Shown: positions 8,136 through 17,263, numbered from the stretch's first letter. The stretch: 22,913 bases of DNA from Ignavibacteria bacterium UBA7675 (GCA_002483085.1 DLHF01000037.1:1-22913); one strand, 5' to 3'. The notes: generated by a model not told the origin, from the letters alone. Made by a program: numbers and translations.

Positions 8136-10412
8136 ATGAGGCGAAGTACCGTTCTTTTTCGCACCATTTGCGCTTTGGCTCTCTGCATACTCGCCGCTGC
8201 GCCAGCATGGGCAGATGTGCCATCTACTCCGCAAAATTTAGAAGCTCACACAACATGGCAACAATACGATAATTATACCTGGGGCAAGGCAGTATATCTT
8301 ACATGGCAAACAGAAGCTCCCAATAATGATAATTGGCCTGAACACTTTTCTGTGTATGCAGCCGATGGTGAAAAGCAGGACTATACAGGCTTTGAGTTGC
8401 GCGATCAATTCTATGCACGGAGCTATGACTCCACACACTGGCAGGCTGCGTTTGATGGACACGCCGTAGGCACGTTCTCTTTCTACGTAGATGCTACCAA
8501 CAATGATGGCACCAGCGATCCGAGCAATATCGCTACGATCACAATTCCTGATACAGTTTCTCTGTTCTTTGCAGGCTATCCACAAGCTCCTAATAATGGC
8601 GGAATTGATATAGCTGCTATCAATGAGCCCTACCTATATCAAGTAGGTGCAACAACGTGGTCGACAGGTACGATTAAGTATCATCTCGCACCGGCTCAAA
8701 ATGCTCTCCCCGCCGGCCTTGCCATCGATGAAAATACCGGCGTACTCACCTGGATCCCCACCGAAAAAGGAGTGTCTTACTTCAAGATACAAATCTCTAT
8801 GCCCGAATATCCGGGGCTCGTTGTGGAGGCTATCGCTTCGGTGCAGGTGCGTGAATGTAGCGACAACAACACGTCGATTGCTGGTATAGTAAAAGACCAG
8901 AATGGCAATCCGGTGACAGGTGGTGTTGTGTCGGCTTATTCTGTCATTGATACCTTTTACATACCGTGTGCGATGGCCAATCTCGCTGACGACGGTACCT
9001 TTACACTTCCTGTTGACGCGGGTTCTTATATCGTACTTGTGGACGGCCAGGGCTTCGATGCAGAATACTACGAAGATGCTACTACCCGCGAGGCTGCTAC
9101 CGTGATTAATGTAGACTGTGGGGCAAGTGCAGAAATTGAAATGAATGTGCAGCGCTCCTTTGTCTATACTGTTACAGGCCGCGTGGCTGATCAGGATGGC
9201 AATGGTATTGCTGGTGTCACCGTAATGTTCAGAGTGTACGATCCGCAGTTGCCGCCCGACCAGCGCCGCCAGCGCCCCGGTTATGCCTTTGCTACCTATA
9301 CGGAAGCGGATGGCACGTACTCGATTGATCTGTCTAACCAATACCTGTATGTCGCCGTAGCGAGCATGAGCGATACTCTTGGCGGTCGGTCGACAGCCCA
9401 GGTGCAGTTTTTTGATCATGTAGGTAGCATTGCTGAAGCTGAAGAAATAATGCTGACAGGCAATCGCGACGACGTCAATTTTGAATTTAATGTCGGTAGC
9501 AGTTTTGATAATAGCCTCAGCGGTCGTGTTACAACAAACGAAGGTGAAAGCGTAGAAGCCTATATCGTTGCCTATCAGATTGGTAGTACCGCCCAGTCGT
9601 ATGTATCAGCGACGGTGTCGAATGAGAATGGTTTCTACTCTTTAAGCAGTCTCGTGCCCGGAAATTATGTACTCTATGTTGCTCCGAATTCCGGCAATCT
9701 CAGCCCCGGCTATTACAATGAAAACGGTGCTGCTGTGCACTCGTGGGACGAAGCTACGCTTATTGCAATTGGCGAAACAACAGAGGCAGTTGATGTCAAT
9801 ATTGTTATCAATAATGTTGATACCTCCGCATTTGGCGGCGGTGGACTGAGTGGCAATGTCCGTGGCAGCGGTGGTACCATCGGCAAGGGCGATGGCGAAG
9901 TTCTCAGCGGTACAGCAATCAATGGCGCATTAGTAACGCTGATCGACAACAAAGGAACCGTGACACGCTATAACTTCAGCACAAGTGGTGGCGATTTCTC
10001 GCTGAGCAGCTTGCCTGCTGGTACGTACACGCTTGTGATCGATAAGATCGGTTTTGCACCGTACAAAGGTACTGTGACAATCGATGAAGACAACTCCGTA
10101 AAAATGGACGTAACGCTCGAACCTGAAGTAACAACAGGTGTTGGCGAAACGGCAAGCAATGCTGTTCTGGCTCGTGTATATCCGAACCCGGCTGTGAACA
10201 ACACGCTTCTGTCGTTCCGCGCAGCACAGGGCACAGCTCGTATTTCGGTGGTTTCTGCCGCTGGTACGGAAATGCTCTCGCTGCAAGCACAAACAACCGA
10301 TGGCGACAACGCACTTCTGCTCGACACACGCGGTCTGGCGTCGGGTGCGTATTTCGTTCGTATCACAACAGGCGGTGCACAATACACACTGCCGCTGCAC
10401 ATCGTCCGGTAA
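8136..10412 (+). CDS. T9SS-secreted protein with carboxypeptidase-regulatory-like repeats
   Basis: The ATG at 8136 is preceded by AAGGAA and opens a signal peptide (MRRSTVLFRTICALALCILA ... AWA), giving 758 residues. The upstream in-frame start at 8073 is rejected. Residues ~30-135 look like a fibronectin-type-III-like fold. Residues ~155-240 look like a putative Ig domain (LPAGLAIDENTGVLTWIPTE). Carboxypeptidase-regulatory-like or Cna-B-like beta domains begin near residues 247 (IAGIVKDQNGNPVTGGVVSA), 344 (VTGRVADQDGNGIAGVTVMF), 459 (LSGRVTTNEGESVEAYIVAY) and 568. The end (~681-758) is a T9SS type A sorting domain (VYPNPAVNNTLLSF ... GAYFVRITTG). It is a surface or secreted structural/adhesive protein with no catalytic motif. 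It is divergent from the ECF sigma gene and closed by the terminator at 10436. Confidence 0.85.
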   Translation: MRRSTVLFRTICALALCILAAAPAWADVPSTPQNLEAHTTWQQYDNYTWGKAVYLTWQTEAPNNDNWPEHFSVYAADGEKQDYTGFELRDQFYARSYDSTHWQAAFDGHAVGTFSFYVDATNNDGTSDPSNIATITIPDTVSLFFAGYPQAPNNGGIDIAAINEPYLYQVGATTWSTGTIKYHLAPAQNALPAGLAIDENTGVLTWIPTEKGVSYFKIQISMPEYPGLVVEAIASVQVRECSDNNTSIAGIVKDQNGNPVTGGVVSAYSVIDTFYIPCAMANLADDGTFTLPVDAGSYIVLVDGQGFDAEYYEDATTREAATVINVDCGASAEIEMNVQRSFVYTVTGRVADQDGNGIAGVTVMFRVYDPQLPPDQRRQRPGYAFATYTEADGTYSIDLSNQYLYVAVASMSDTLGGRSTAQVQFFDHVGSIAEAEEIMLTGNRDDVNFEFNVGSSFDNSLSGRVTTNEGESVEAYIVAYQIGSTAQSYVSATVSNENGFYSLSSLVPGNYVLYVAPNSGNLSPGYYNENGAAVHSWDEATLIAIGETTEAVDVNIVINNVDTSAFGGGGLSGNVRGSGGTIGKGDGEVLSGTAINGALVTLIDNKGTVTRYNFSTSGGDFSLSSLPAGTYTLVIDKIGFAPYKGTVTIDEDNSVKMDVTLEPEVTTGVGETASNAVLARVYPNPAVNNTLLSFRAAQGTARISVVSAAGTEMLSLQAQTTDGDNALLLDTRGLASGAYFVRITTGGAQYTLPLHIVR

Positions 10413-10435
10413 TATTGTACATTGAGTGTAAGGGG

Positions 10436-10475
10436 AACCCGGCGCCACAGTAGAAAGCGCCGGGTTGTTTATTTT
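10436..10475 (+). terminator. Rho-independent terminator of the T9SS gene
   Basis: A perfect 10-bp stem, AACCCGGCGC (10436-10445) with GCGCCGGGTT (10457-10466), encloses an 11-base loop and is followed by GTTTATTTT. It starts 23 bp after the stop of the + strand T9SS gene. The other strand has no T-tract, so it works in the + direction only. Confidence 0.9.
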
Positions 10476-10494
10476 AAAGAGGGAACAAAGAAAA

Positions 10495-10540
10495 ATATGG
10501 CGCTTCTGTCTTCGACCCGATTGTAGCGACCGGTGACAGC
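10495..10540 (+). repeat. Dispersed intergenic repeat, copy R2
   Basis: A segment resembling GCGCTTCTGTCTYCGMCCCG is followed by ATTGTAGCGACCGGTGACAGC. It matches the two ends of copy R1 without R1's middle. It ends directly against the stop codon (10542-10544) of the - strand gamma-glutamyltranspeptidase gene. Confidence 0.55.
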
Positions 10541-10541
10541 T

Positions 10542-12221
10542 TTATTCTACACCCTCTGCTTTGTCGTCGCCGCGTGGGTCGGCTGCTCCTTCCAGTGTTC
10601 CATCCTTTCGCACAAGAATTGCATCTACACGACCGATGGGCTCACGCTGTTGCGGATGATGGCCGAGCTCCCGAAGAGCTTGCACTGTTGTGCTGCCGAA
10701 AGTTTTTGCTTCATAGTACAGAATATCGGGACGCCACTGGTGGTGAAATTTTTGTGCGATGACAGCTTCCTGCATACTCATGCCGTGTTCCGCTACGTTG
10801 AGAATTGTCTGAAATACAGATGTGATAATTGTAGAGCCACCGGGCGTACCCACGACCATAAACAGAGCGCCATCCTTTTCTACAATTGTAGGTGTCATTG
10901 AGCTCAGCATACGCTTTTCGGGCTGAACCGAATTAGCTTCACCGCCCACGAGCCCGTAGATATTAGGCACGCCTGGTTTTACACTGAAATCGTCCATTTC
11001 GTTGTTGAGCAGAAAGCCAGCGCCACCGACGACAACCATCGAGCCAAAGCTGCTGTTGAGCGTCGTAGTGACAGCTACGGCATTTCCCCATTTGTCGACA
11101 ATAGAAAAGTGCGTGGTTTCTTCGCTTTCTGTGCTGGTTATCACACCGGCGCGAATGCTATCGCTTGGTGTTGCGCGATGGAGCGAAAAATTGGCCATAC
11201 GTGTGCGATTGTACGCTGCGCTTGTAAGCGTAGCTACGGGCACAGTATAAAAATCCGGATCGCCGAGATGTGCTGCTCTGTCTGCATACACGCGCCGTTC
11301 CGCTTCGGCCATCAGGTGCACGGTTTGCGTGGAATTCCATCCCCACGAGGCTATCGGATACGGCTCTGCACTTGCGAGCAGTTGCAGCAGCGCCGTTCCG
11401 CCGCTCGAAGGTGGTCCCATGCTGATAATGCGATAATGCTTGTACATACCCACAAGGGGTTCGCGCCATACAGCGCGATAGCGTTGCAAATCTTCTTTGG
11501 AGATAATGCCTTTGCCCCGCTGCATTTCGCTGATGATAAACGCTGCCGTTGTACCTGCGTAGAATCCATCGCGTTTGTGATCGCGAATGCGTTCGAGCGT
11601 GTGTGATAGGTCTGCGAGCACAACGGTATCGCCCGGTTTCCAGCCACTGCTTTGCACTAATGCCGATGGCTGTGTATTGTAGCGCCGCAGCTCGCTTTGC
11701 ACACCCGTAAATTTTTCAGCTTCGAGCTTTGTAAGGACAAATCCATTGCGTGCGAGGTCGATAGCGGGCTGCACCAGCTCGGCGAATGGCATTGTGCCGA
11801 AGCGCTCGTATGCCTGTACCATACCATCAACAGTGCCGGGAACACCGGCGGCGCGATGGCCGCGTGTGCTCATATTTTCAACGACATTGCCTGCGGAATC
11901 CAAATACATAGCACGCGAAGCACCAAGAGGTGCTTTTTCGCGGAAGTCGAGAGTCGCGGTCTGGCCATCTGCTTTGCGTATGACCATAAAGCCGCCACCA
12001 CCGAGGTTGCCAGCACCGGGATACACCACTGCCAGCGTGAACTGCACAGCGATAGCTGCATCCACGGCAGTGCCGCCCCGCTGTAAAATTTCCGCGCCCA
12101 CACGCGTTGCTTCCGGATGAGCTGTTACTACCATCCCGTTCTTTGCAAGTACACCATATGTACGCTGCTGTGGAAGGCTACAGGAAAGAAAAAGGCAAAT
12201 GGGAAGAAGCAGATTTTTCAT
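10542..12221 (-). CDS. ggt: Gamma-glutamyltranspeptidase (glutathione hydrolase)
   Basis: The enzyme transfers or hydrolyses the gamma-glutamyl group of glutathione and related peptides outside the cytoplasm. The start at 12221 (559 residues) follows AGGAT and opens a signal sequence (MKNLLLPICLFLSCS). That contains a Cys in an imperfect lipobox, so it may be a lipoprotein. The proenzyme self-cleaves before a Thr. Here T369 opens TTHFSIVDKWGNAVAV, which matches the catalytic start of the E. coli small subunit and leaves a 191-residue small chain. Other family motifs are present: AVDAAIAVQF, PPSSGG, LSSMTPTIV and the oxyanion/substrate loop GTPGGSTIIT. It is convergent with the T9SS gene and appears monocistronic. 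Confidence 0.93.
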   Translation of the reverse strand: MKNLLLPICLFLSCSLPQQRTYGVLAKNGMVVTAHPEATRVGAEILQRGGTAVDAAIAVQFTLAVVYPGAGNLGGGGFMVIRKADGQTATLDFREKAPLGASRAMYLDSAGNVVENMSTRGHRAAGVPGTVDGMVQAYERFGTMPFAELVQPAIDLARNGFVLTKLEAEKFTGVQSELRRYNTQPSALVQSSGWKPGDTVVLADLSHTLERIRDHKRDGFYAGTTAAFIISEMQRGKGIISKEDLQRYRAVWREPLVGMYKHYRIISMGPPSSGGTALLQLLASAEPYPIASWGWNSTQTVHLMAEAERRVYADRAAHLGDPDFYTVPVATLTSAAYNRTRMANFSLHRATPSDSIRAGVITSTESEETTHFSIVDKWGNAVAVTTTLNSSFGSMVVVGGAGFLLNNEMDDFSVKPGVPNIYGLVGGEANSVQPEKRMLSSMTPTIVEKDGALFMVVGTPGGSTIITSVFQTILNVAEHGMSMQEAVIAQKFHHQWRPDILYYEAKTFGSTTVQALRELGHHPQQREPIGRVDAILVRKDGTLEGAADPRGDDKAEGVE

Positions 12222-12376
12222 AGAAGTATCCTGTGCAATAACAGATCGCTTAAAGTACAATGTTGTGCTCAATATGAAAAATGCAGGTTGCCCATGCGGA
12301 GATTTTTTTTTAGTTTGGCAGGTCTGGCAACCAGCACCTGTCATCATGTCCAACTATACTCCATCCAGCTCTATCT

Positions 12377-13150
12377 ATGTCTATTTTTGTTGATTTTCAA
12401 ACAGTGGGGTCTTTCTTCTTCTCTGCGAAAAAGATGCTTCTCCTGTTTCTCATAGTGGCTATATCGCCGCTGTACAGCGAAGACGATTTTGAACGCCACC
12501 TCTATGTGCAGGGCAGTGCCGGATATTCGTTTGGCTTTCCGTCGTCCTATATTGGGCAGGAAGCCGGGAATAGTCGCAACGCTGTGTACGAGGGGCTTGC
12601 ACATGGATTTGCCATAGAAGCTGCTTTGGGCTATATGATTACAAGGAATCTGGGAATTGAAGCCGGGTTGTTGTATCTGGCGGGTTCCGATGGAACACAG
12701 GTGAATAATAGAATTTCCTACTCTGCCGATATTCCTGCTTTGATGCCTTCGCTTGTGCTCACTATGCCGCTGCGACGCACGATTGAAGTGTACACAAAGT
12801 TTGGTATGTGCATTGCAATTCCGACGATCAAACTACAAAATGAAGCCACAGCGGAAGATATCATCTACGGCAACAGCGGAGCCTCCTATTTTGTAGGCGG
12901 GACTGCCACAGGCCTGCGCGGTGTAGTCGGGATTGGTGTGAAAGATGCTTCAACACTGCTGTTTATCGAAACATCGCTTCTTGATATGGTCTGGGGACCG
13001 GAGCGCCTTGAGAGCAACGATGGCAAGACAATTATTAAATACCAGGAGCAGATTACCTATCCATCCCGTACTTCTCCGCAGAGCCAGATGCAACCTCGAT
13101 TCGATATAAGTACCATCAGCCTGCGAGCCGGAATAGCCATATCATTGTAA
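12377..13150 (+). CDS. Outer-membrane beta-barrel protein (tandem paralog 1)
   Basis: The product is up to 257 residues. An internal ATG at 12434 would start MLLLFLIVAISPLYS and gives a shorter signal peptide, and a GTG at 12404 is also possible. No Shine-Dalgarno decides between them, so the start is uncertain. The mature part has alternating beta-strand patterns with aromatic residues (YVQGSAGYSFGF; FAIEAALGYMITRNLGIEAG) and ends in strand LRAGIAISL, typical of small outer-membrane barrels. It is clearly paralogous to the next gene: both have GYMIT, WGPE(R/Q)LE.. and QPRFxxST near the C-terminus. Function is unknown. The upstream gap (12222-12376) separates it from divergent ggt. Confidence 0.65.
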   Translation: MSIFVDFQTVGSFFFSAKKMLLLFLIVAISPLYSEDDFERHLYVQGSAGYSFGFPSSYIGQEAGNSRNAVYEGLAHGFAIEAALGYMITRNLGIEAGLLYLAGSDGTQVNNRISYSADIPALMPSLVLTMPLRRTIEVYTKFGMCIAIPTIKLQNEATAEDIIYGNSGASYFVGGTATGLRGVVGIGVKDASTLLFIETSLLDMVWGPERLESNDGKTIIKYQEQITYPSRTSPQSQMQPRFDISTISLRAGIAISL

Positions 13151-13171
13151 AAATGTATAAATAGTTCGACT

Positions 13172-14005
13172 ATGCTTTCACTCAAAACCATGAATAATTT
13201 TTTGTTCGCGATAGTAACTTCCGTGGCTGTGGCAGCAGCGCTGCTGTGCCCTGACACCATCCATGCACAGTACTTCTATTTCAAGGGAGATGCCGGATAC
13301 GGCTTTGGGTTTTCCCGAACTTTCCTCGGAGAAAAAATTAATATCCATACCCCGGTAAATCCGCCGTTTTCAACCGACAGACAGGGTGTGTATGGCTCTC
13401 TGGGGCGAGGTATGGCTGCAAGTGTCAGTGCCGGATACATGATTACCCCGATCATAGGAATCGAACTCGTAGGTTCGTACACAATCGGTGCAGAGACGGA
13501 TCCGTTCCGGACTGTGAATTTTGCTTCTTTAGTACCAGAGGTGGGTGCGGAAAGCACACTGCAAGCCTCTATATCTGCAATATCGCCATCAGTCGTGTTG
13601 TGCTTTACGGAGAAGGGAACAGTCCCCTATGCCAGATTCGGTGTACACATTGCTTTCCCCACTATGAAGCTGCGGGAGCAAGCGTATGTCAATCCCTATG
13701 TAGACGATGGAGTTGTAAAGGACGCATCAACGAAGACCTACACCGGCGGAATATCGGTTGGAATGCAGTATGGAGTTGGTGTCCGGATACCGCTTGTCGG
13801 CAATATTGGCCTTGCCGCAGAAGCGTGGATGATAGCTGCGTCGTGGGGGCCGGAACAATTGGAAGCCGGGGATGGAACAGTTCTGGTGGAGTATCGGGAA
13901 TCATCGTCCTCCCAGCCTGGAGAAAATGGAGACAGGCAGGAACTCCAGCCGCGCTTTACACTAAGCACGGCGGGGATAAGCCTGGGACTGTTGTACAGAT
14001 TGTAA
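13172..14005 (+). CDS. Outer-membrane beta-barrel protein (tandem paralog 2)
   Basis: The product is 277 residues with a signal peptide ending IHAQ (about residue 33). A start at the internal ATG 13190 (MNNFLFAIVTSVAVAAALL) is equally plausible. The mature protein begins YFYFKGDAGYGFGF and closes with ISLGLLYRL, a barrel-like pattern. Shared segments with the preceding gene (GYMIT, WGPEQLE, LQPRFTLST) show a tandem duplication followed by strong divergence. The gap is only 21 bp, so the two are probably co-transcribed. Its stop lies 3 bp from the stop of the convergent oxidoreductase gene. Function is unknown; a role in envelope structure or transport is a guess. Confidence 0.68.
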   Translation: MLSLKTMNNFLFAIVTSVAVAAALLCPDTIHAQYFYFKGDAGYGFGFSRTFLGEKINIHTPVNPPFSTDRQGVYGSLGRGMAASVSAGYMITPIIGIELVGSYTIGAETDPFRTVNFASLVPEVGAESTLQASISAISPSVVLCFTEKGTVPYARFGVHIAFPTMKLREQAYVNPYVDDGVVKDASTKTYTGGISVGMQYGVGVRIPLVGNIGLAAEAWMIAASWGPEQLEAGDGTVLVEYRESSSSQPGENGDRQELQPRFTLSTAGISLGLLYRL

Positions 14006-14008
14006 ATT

Positions 14009-15067
14009 CTATGGTGTATGTTCTGTTACTGTAAGCTTTACTCCGCTGATAGTCGCTGCAAACTCTGCACCAAATGCCAGCGATGGTGTTTGAAATCCCG
14101 CAGGTGCAGTTCCCGCGAGCACGCGCTGCACTGCTGCAACTGAAGCGAGAGCGGTAAGGGTGTACACATTGGGCGTGTGCAGTAGCGCCGTAACGCTTCG
14201 CCCCTCATAGTTGCGTGCTTCACCCCACACACAACTATGCGTATTATTGCGTTCGTGTTCGCTCGGGCCTTCGGGCAGGAGCAAGGCAATGCGTTTGAGC
14301 AGATGCTGTATCGGTGCCGTGCCGAGCAGTGGGCCGGCGAGTCTGCCAGCGCGTAAAGAGAGCCGCGCAAGAGCAGGTGCTGCTACATAGGTCTCAATAT
14401 CGGGAATGCCGGTGCTGTACCACGCTGTAAAGACATCGCTAAGGGGAATGGTCATAGACATTGCTGTTGTATCTCCATAGGCGATTTTGCGCGTCTTCCA
14501 GCCCGACGGTACGCGCGTGAGCAGACCGTTTTTGCGTACTAATCCACCAAAATTCATATTCTCTATCAGCGTTTTCATCGTGCCGTGCGACAGGTTGCCC
14601 ACGCCCAGAATGCCGAGCTTCAGCGACGTGGCCGAGGGCAGGTGTTGTTTGAGTATTGCCGCCGTACAGTCGGTTGGTACAATATCGAAACCAACGCCGG
14701 GCAGTAGCATTACTCCAGCGGTGCGTGCTTCTGCATCGCGCTGCTGAAGAGCTTCCATCACCGATAGTTCGCCTGTGAGATCGAGATAATGCGTTGCGGT
14801 GTGCAGGCAGGCATCTGCCATTGGCTGCGATGTTGCGGAGAAGGGGCCAGCACAGTGCAGCACAAGTGGCATATCGTGGAGCATTCGGCGCATTGCTTCG
14901 CTATCGTTCAGACTGGCGATGTGCCAGTCGAATCCCAACTTTTCTGCAAGCAGCTTTACTTTTGCTTCGTTTCTGCCTGCGAGCACAGGCTGTAGGCCGC
15001 GTGCTGCACACTCGTGTGCAATAAGAGCACCTGTGTAGCCATTGGCTCCATAGAGAAGAAATTTCAT
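14009..15067 (-). CDS. Saccharopine dehydrogenase-like NAD(P)-binding oxidoreductase
   Basis: The start at 15067 is preferred because AGGAG lies just upstream and the Rossmann fold begins at once (MKFLLYGANGYTG). It gives 352 residues; the frame is open further upstream to 15205. The dinucleotide-binding loop GANGYTG is at residues 7-13, LAGRNEAKV (29-37) is typical after the second strand, and VLHCAGPF is at 69-76. This layout fits the saccharopine dehydrogenase-like / trans-acting enoyl reductase family, in which mycobacterial members reduce polyketide or lipid intermediates. The substrate cannot be read from the sequence. No neighbouring gene suggests a pathway. Confidence 0.75.
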   Translation of the reverse strand: MKFLLYGANGYTGALIAHECAARGLQPVLAGRNEAKVKLLAEKLGFDWHIASLNDSEAMRRMLHDMPLVLHCAGPFSATSQPMADACLHTATHYLDLTGELSVMEALQQRDAEARTAGVMLLPGVGFDIVPTDCTAAILKQHLPSATSLKLGILGVGNLSHGTMKTLIENMNFGGLVRKNGLLTRVPSGWKTRKIAYGDTTAMSMTIPLSDVFTAWYSTGIPDIETYVAAPALARLSLRAGRLAGPLLGTAPIQHLLKRIALLLPEGPSEHERNNTHSCVWGEARNYEGRSVTALLHTPNVYTLTALASVAAVQRVLAGTAPAGFQTPSLAFGAEFAATISGVKLTVTEHTP

Positions 15068-15390
15068 CCTAACTCCTGCGATCAGAACTGTGTGCCGCAA
15101 CCGGTGGTTCCGGAAGATAGTCTGTACGATGCTGGGTAATATGCACATTCCCGTGCTGAACGCCAATGCTACATGTGTGCTCCACACAGCCTTGTGGAGC
15201 AACAATGCCAGTGCATTGGCGTTTGCCAGAGCGAGATCAGTAGAGCAATGGACCGGTAGCAGCGACGGGAGTCGGAGCGAAGGTGCCCGCGCACTTGCCC
15301 TTCTGTACGCGTTTAAGTATTTTGCTCACCGCTGCACGACGTTTTCTGCGGCGCACCGTCCTCATCAACTATAGAACTCAAGGGAAAACT
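15068..15390. other. Intergenic region between divergent genes with nested inverted repeats
   Basis: This 323-bp region has no convincing gene. It separates the - strand oxidoreductase from the + strand DUF262/DUF1524 gene and must hold both promoters. Its main feature is a pair of nested perfect inverted repeats at 15159-15223, listed separately. AAGGGA at about 15380-15385 is the likely ribosome binding site of the downstream gene. Confidence 0.6.
15159..15223. promoter_or_regulatory. Nested perfect inverted repeats (operator or structured RNA candidate)
   Basis: The outer arms AACGCCAATGC (15159-15169) and GCATTGGCGTT (15213-15223) are perfectly complementary over 11 bp. Inside them, TGCTCCACA (15178-15186) and TGTGGAGCA (15193-15201) form a perfect 9-bp stem around a 6-base loop. 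There is no T-tract, so it is not an ordinary terminator. It lies 92 bp upstream of one gene and about 168 bp upstream of the other. Confidence 0.6.
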
Positions 15391-17256
15391 ATGAATGGCA
15401 TCGACGCGCAGCCACGCACTGTGCGGGAACTTCTGTCTAAGCGCAAATACGGCATCGACGATTATCAGCGAGAGTACAGGTGGACTGAAAAGAACATCGA
15501 AGAACTGCTCAACGATCTCGCTACGCGGTTTTTGCTGGACTACGATCCGGCAGACCAACGGCACGAGGTGGAGAAATACCGCAACTATTTTCTCGGTTCG
15601 GTGATTATGAGCCGTCGCGACGGAATGGACTATATTGTAGATGGTCAGCAGCGTATTACATCGCTTACGCTGTTGCTGATCTACCTGTACCACCTGCAAA
15701 ATGCTCTGGCGTCCGAGCATCCCACCAGCTTAGAAGACCTGATCTTTTCGGTGAAATACGGTCGGCGCTCGTTCAATCTCGATGTGCCGGAGCGCAGCCG
15801 TTGCTTGGAAGCTTTGTACACGCAACAGCCGTTCGACGCAGGAGCTGCCGACGAATCGGTGCAAACCATGCTACAGCGCTACGACGATATGGCAGAGCAA
15901 TTTCCCGAAGAGCTCAAGGGCGCTGCACTCCCGTACTTTATCGACTGGCTATTGGAAAAAGTACGGCTGATTGAAATTTCTACTTCTTCCGACGACGATG
16001 CCTATACTATTTTCGAGACAATGAACGACCGAGGCCAGCCGCTGGGCTCGGCGGATATGTTGAAAGGATATGTCCTGTCGAAAATTGTTTCTACCTCCGA
16101 CCGCATTGCAGCAAACAGAGATTGGCGCGAGCACATGCTCGGGCTTAAAGAGCTCGGGCGCGACGAAGACGCAGATTTCCTCAAGCATCTTTTGCGCGCG
16201 CGCTACGCGCAAACAATACGCGAGCGCAGCAAGGGCTCAGAGCAGCAGGATTTCGAGCGGATTGGCTCTGCATTTCACAAATGGGTGCGCGACAACCACA
16301 GCCTGATAGGGCTGCACACATCGCAGGATTTTGATGTGTTTGTTCACAGTGTGGTGTTCCGCTATGCACGCGAATATCGCCGCATACGGCAGGCCGCTGA
16401 GCAACTGACTCCGGGCTTGGAGTCCATTTACTACAATGCCGCTAACAACTTTACCTTGCAGTATCCTGTGCTGCTAGCGCCGCTGCGCCCCGACGACGAC
16501 CGCAGGACAATCGACAGAAAAATACGCATGACTGCCGCCTTCCTCGATATTCTTATCGCACGCCGTGCTGTGAACTTCTACGAGCTGAAATACTCGACGA
16601 TGGTGTATTCGGTGTTTCTGCTTATCCGCGCCATCCGCGATAAAAGCGTGCCGGAACTGCTCGATGTACTGAAAAATCTGCTGGCCGAAATGAGCTGTGA
16701 TTTTGGTGGATCGGCAGTTGATATGTCGCGGCGTGGTATGCCGGAGTTTTATCTGAATGTGTGGTCGAAGCGCTACGTGCACGTGCTTCTTGCCCGCTTT
16801 ACAGCGCACATCGAAGAGCAGAGTGGTATGCCGAATAATTTTCCCGTGTATGTCAATCGCGGTGGCGGCAGGCCCTACGAAATAGAGCACATATGGTCCA
16901 ACCACTTCGGGGAGCACACCGATGAATTCGACAGACCGGAAGATTTTCAGTGGGTGCGTAATAAGATAGGCGGCTTGCTTCTGCTGCCGCGCGGCTTTAA
17001 TCAAAGCTTTGGCGATTTGCCTTACGACGAAAAGCGCGTGCATTATCTCAGCCAAAATCTTCTCGCCCGTTCGCTGCACGAGCAATGCTACGAGCGCAAT
17101 CCCGGATTTGTGCAGTATCTTCGGCGAAGTGCACAGCAGTTCCGGCCACACTCAGAGTTCAAACGTGCTGACCTCGAACAGCGGCAGGCATTGTACCGGA
17201 AGCTGTGCGAAGAAATCTGGAATCCAGAGCGGCTCGACGCCGAAGCAGAGCGATAA
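15391..17256 (+). CDS. DUF262-DUF1524 protein, GmrSD-type putative modification-dependent nuclease
   Basis: The ATG at 15391 follows AAGGGA and gives 621 residues; the open frame from 15283 upstream is not used. The N-terminal DUF262 (ParB/GmrS-like NTP-using) domain shows YQREYRW (25-31), FLGSVI (67-72) and DGQQRITSLTLLL (84-96). A helical middle contains SSDDDAYTIFETMNDRGQPL. The C-terminal DUF1524 HNH-type nuclease shows YEIEHIW with H500, then RNKIGGLLLLPRGFNQ with N524 and N537. Single-chain DUF262-DUF1524 proteins include type IV restriction enzymes (GmrSD, which cuts glucosylated hydroxymethylcytosine DNA) and partners of phosphorothioate or BREX defence (SspE, BrxU). The target modification here is unknown. 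No modification genes are in the window, and rloAB lies about 0.5 kb downstream. Confidence 0.85.
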   Translation: MNGIDAQPRTVRELLSKRKYGIDDYQREYRWTEKNIEELLNDLATRFLLDYDPADQRHEVEKYRNYFLGSVIMSRRDGMDYIVDGQQRITSLTLLLIYLYHLQNALASEHPTSLEDLIFSVKYGRRSFNLDVPERSRCLEALYTQQPFDAGAADESVQTMLQRYDDMAEQFPEELKGAALPYFIDWLLEKVRLIEISTSSDDDAYTIFETMNDRGQPLGSADMLKGYVLSKIVSTSDRIAANRDWREHMLGLKELGRDEDADFLKHLLRARYAQTIRERSKGSEQQDFERIGSAFHKWVRDNHSLIGLHTSQDFDVFVHSVVFRYAREYRRIRQAAEQLTPGLESIYYNAANNFTLQYPVLLAPLRPDDDRRTIDRKIRMTAAFLDILIARRAVNFYELKYSTMVYSVFLLIRAIRDKSVPELLDVLKNLLAEMSCDFGGSAVDMSRRGMPEFYLNVWSKRYVHVLLARFTAHIEEQSGMPNNFPVYVNRGGGRPYEIEHIWSNHFGEHTDEFDRPEDFQWVRNKIGGLLLLPRGFNQSFGDLPYDEKRVHYLSQNLLARSLHEQCYERNPGFVQYLRRSAQQFRPHSEFKRADLEQRQALYRKLCEEIWNPERLDAEAER

Positions 17257-17263
17257 GCACACA

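Noticed and set aside
8634..9419. Long - strand open frame inside the T9SS gene
   Set aside because: It has low-complexity composition with no recognisable domain, and the opposite strand encodes clear repeats and a sorting domain.
9930..10448. - strand open frames across the end of the T9SS gene
   Set aside because: They overlap the sorting domain and the terminator stem and have no family features.
12286..12332. Inverted repeat GGTTGCC/GGCAACC upstream of the first small barrel gene
   Set aside because: Only 7-bp arms with a long loop and an A/T run in between; such matches are expected by chance.
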